A stretch of DNA of 7,278 nt from an uncultured Bacilli bacterium. GTDB taxonomy: Bacteria; Bacillota_I; Bacilli_A; RF39; UBA660. Position 1 is the first letter of the stretch; every line of letters starts with the position of its first letter. Positions 6,509-7,278 of this stretch are shown here, piece after piece. Under the pieces are notes generated by a model. That model saw only the letters and a list, made by a program, of their open reading frames with translations. It had not been told where the DNA came from and searched no databases. Both the position numbers and the translations under genes were made by a program. The stretch is from NCBI GenBank assembly GCA_947594675.1, contig CANQEF010000059.1, positions 1 to 7,278 on the forward strand. The letters are read 5' to 3'.

Positions 6509-7180
6509 ATGAAAAAACTATTATTAATTGGATTAGTTTTAATAATTTTTTTAACTGGTTGCGGTAAAAATAAAGATATAAAGGAAGATTTATTAGGAAT
6601 AAAATATGATATAGAAGGTAATGAAACATCTTTAGAAAATTATGATACTGAAAACCCAGTTGTTGCCATGTATATAAAAAAATATGGATCTATTGTAATA
6701 GAACTTTATCCTTCTATAGCTCCAAATACAGTAAATAATTTTATTTCGCTAGTAAAAACAGGCTTTTATGATGAAAATACTATTCATCGTTTAGCACCAG
6801 GCTTTGTTTTACAAGGTGGAGATCCTCAAGGAAATGGAACAGGAGGACCAGGATATTCTATAAAAGGTGAATTTACTAATAATGGCTTTGAAAATAATTT
6901 AAAACATGAAGAAAAAGTTGTATCTATGGCAAGAAGTCAAGATTACGATAGTGCAGGAAGTCAATTCTTTATAATGTTAGGAACAGCTCCTTATTTAGAT
7001 GGTGAATATGCTGCCTTTGGTAAAGTTATTGATGGTTGGGATAATATTTTAAATATTATTAATAATGAAAAAGTAGCAGATAGTGAATCTGGTAAGTTAA
7101 AAACTAATTTAAGAATAAAAAAAGCTGTTATAGACTTAAAAGGCAAGGAATATGGGGAAGTAGAAAAAATAACTGATTAA
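6509..7180 (+). CDS. Cyclophilin-type peptidyl-prolyl cis-trans isomerase, surface lipoprotein
   Basis: A foldase that isomerises Xaa-Pro bonds, here tethered to the outer face of the membrane. Residues 1-17 are a lipoprotein signal (MKKLL, hydrophobic core) ending in the lipobox LTGC, with Cys18 as the lipidated residue, followed by a short Lys/Asp/Glu-rich linker and a cyclophilin domain (about 50-212). Catalytic-site motifs are intact: TIHRLAPGFVLQGGDP (Arg94 catalytic, Gln102) and SAGSQFFIMLG (149-158), then YLDGEYAAFGKV (162-173). The Trp of cyclosporin-sensitive eukaryotic cyclophilins is replaced by Tyr162-Leu163, as is usual in bacteria. The 223-aa length suits a bacterial lipoprotein cyclophilin. 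The ATG follows the preceding stop by 2 nt, with AAGGATGG inside the upstream gene (6491-6498) as ribosome site, so the two are co-transcribed and probably translationally coupled. A strong terminator follows. Confidence 0.95.
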   Translation: MKKLLLIGLVLIIFLTGCGKNKDIKEDLLGIKYDIEGNETSLENYDTENPVVAMYIKKYGSIVIELYPSIAPNTVNNFISLVKTGFYDENTIHRLAPGFVLQGGDPQGNGTGGPGYSIKGEFTNNGFENNLKHEEKVVSMARSQDYDSAGSQFFIMLGTAPYLDGEYAAFGKVIDGWDNILNIINNEKVADSESGKLKTNLRIKKAVIDLKGKEYGEVEKITD

Positions 7181-7182
7181 GT

Positions 7183-7212
7183 AAAATTGTGGAAAATCTC
7201 CACAATTTTTTT
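7183..7212 (+). terminator. Rho-independent terminator after the cyclophilin gene
   Basis: AAAATTGTGG (7183-7192) pairs perfectly with CCACAATTTT (7200-7209), optionally closed by one more A-T pair, and seven T run from 7206 to 7212. It begins 3 nt after the stop codon. The next gene's -35 starts one base after the T-run, so insulation between the two units is very tight. Confidence 0.9.
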
Positions 7213-7213
7213 G

Positions 7214-7244
7214 TTGACAAATCAAGACGGGGGGGGGGTATAAT
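7214..7244 (+). promoter_or_regulatory. Consensus promoter with a G10 spacer tract, probably phase-variable
   Basis: A perfect -35 TTGACA (7214-7219) and a perfect -10 TATAAT (7239-7244) enclose a 19-bp spacer, of which the last ten bases (7229-7238) are an uninterrupted run of G. In a genome this AT-rich such a run is very unlikely by chance. Loss of one or two G would bring the spacer to 18 or the optimal 17 bp; gains would weaken it. By analogy with known phase-variable promoters with poly-G spacers (for example Neisseria porA), this is likely an on/off or graded switch, at present in a sub-optimal spacing. The controlled gene starts at 7265. Confidence 0.75.
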
Positions 7245-7264
7245 CTTATTATAAAATAAGGAAA

Positions 7265-7278
7265 ATGTGCACAATTTG
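7265..7278 (+). CDS. Start of a new gene, possibly a choloylglycine hydrolase-family Ntn-hydrolase (3' partial)
   Basis: Only four full codons are visible: Met-Cys-Thr-Ile, then TG at the window end. AAGG at 7258-7261 provides a short-spaced ribosome site, and the promoter at 7214-7244 lies about 20 bp upstream, so a real start here is likely. Family knowledge: bile salt hydrolases and penicillin V acylases typically start with Met-Cys-Thr, the Met being removed so that Cys2 becomes the nucleophile. Four residues cannot prove this; the family call is inference. If the fifth codon is TGA the frame would end at once and the call would fail. Confidence 0.4.

Noticed and set aside
7229..7238. G10 tract as a G-quadruplex element
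   Set aside because: A single unbroken run without spaced G-triplets does not form a standard intramolecular quadruplex; its position between -35 and -10 is better explained by promoter spacing.
1..7278. Mycoplasma-type genetic code (UGA read as Trp)
   Set aside because: All full-length frames close at normal sizes with TAA and their tryptophans are TGG, so the standard bacterial code fits.

Overview
The window looks like a chromosomal stretch of a low-GC (roughly 30% by eye) Gram-positive-type bacterium (Bacillota, perhaps a Bacilli or RF39-like gut lineage; the lineage is inference). Reasons: strong AT bias, AGGAG/GGTGAT ribosome sites matching a Bacillota-type anti-SD, sigma-A style promoters, rho-independent terminators with short loops, a penicillin-binding-protein-type D-Ala-D-Ala carboxypeptidase, a cyclophilin lipoprotein, and an INS-less short-form prolyl-tRNA synthetase. 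Tryptophan is encoded by TGG and genes end in TAA, so there is no sign of the Mycoplasma UGA=Trp code.

Layout. (1) Positions 1-1137, plus strand: a gene entering from the left edge whose reading frame starts as the C-terminal half of a VanY (M15B) D,D-carboxypeptidase and continues without a stop or usable start into a complete TruB tRNA pseudouridine-55 synthase. (2) A bidirectional terminator at 1220-1246. (3) proS on the minus strand (1245-2684), divergent from (4) a dacA/dacF-like D-alanyl-D-alanine carboxypeptidase (2803-3864, plus). Their promoters lie back to back in 118 bp. (5) A convergent minus-strand, membrane-anchored metallophosphoesterase (3941-4858) whose GNHD motif is replaced by GEED. 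(6) A divergent plus-strand two-gene operon, a COG2509-type FAD-dependent dehydrogenase (5106-6506) and, 2 nt later, a cyclophilin-type peptidyl-prolyl isomerase lipoprotein (6509-7180), with a promoter at 4962-4990, a roughly 110-nt structured leader and a strong terminator at 7183-7212. (7) At the right edge, a consensus promoter (TTGACA ... TATAAT) with ten consecutive G in its 19-bp spacer, followed by the first codons (M-C-T-I) of a new gene.

How it fits together. Cell-wall and cell-surface functions recur (VanY part, DacA/F, membrane metallophosphoesterase, lipoprotein foldase), mixed with translation genes (truB, proS). Most of the window is ordinary housekeeping. Three things stand out. 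The first is the VanY-TruB fusion, which joins an extracytoplasmic wall enzyme to a cytoplasmic RNA-modifying enzyme. The second is the poly-G promoter spacer, a textbook arrangement for phase variation by slipped-strand mispairing. The third is the start of the gene it drives: M-C-T is the typical beginning of choloylglycine hydrolase / penicillin V acylase Ntn-hydrolases, whose Cys2 is the nucleophile. Taken together these suggest, as inference only, a phase-variable bile-salt-hydrolase-like enzyme. No gene-free stretch exceeds 300 bases; the longest (4859-5105) is covered by promoter, palindrome and leader entries. I saw no tRNA, rRNA, CRISPR array or insertion sequence.
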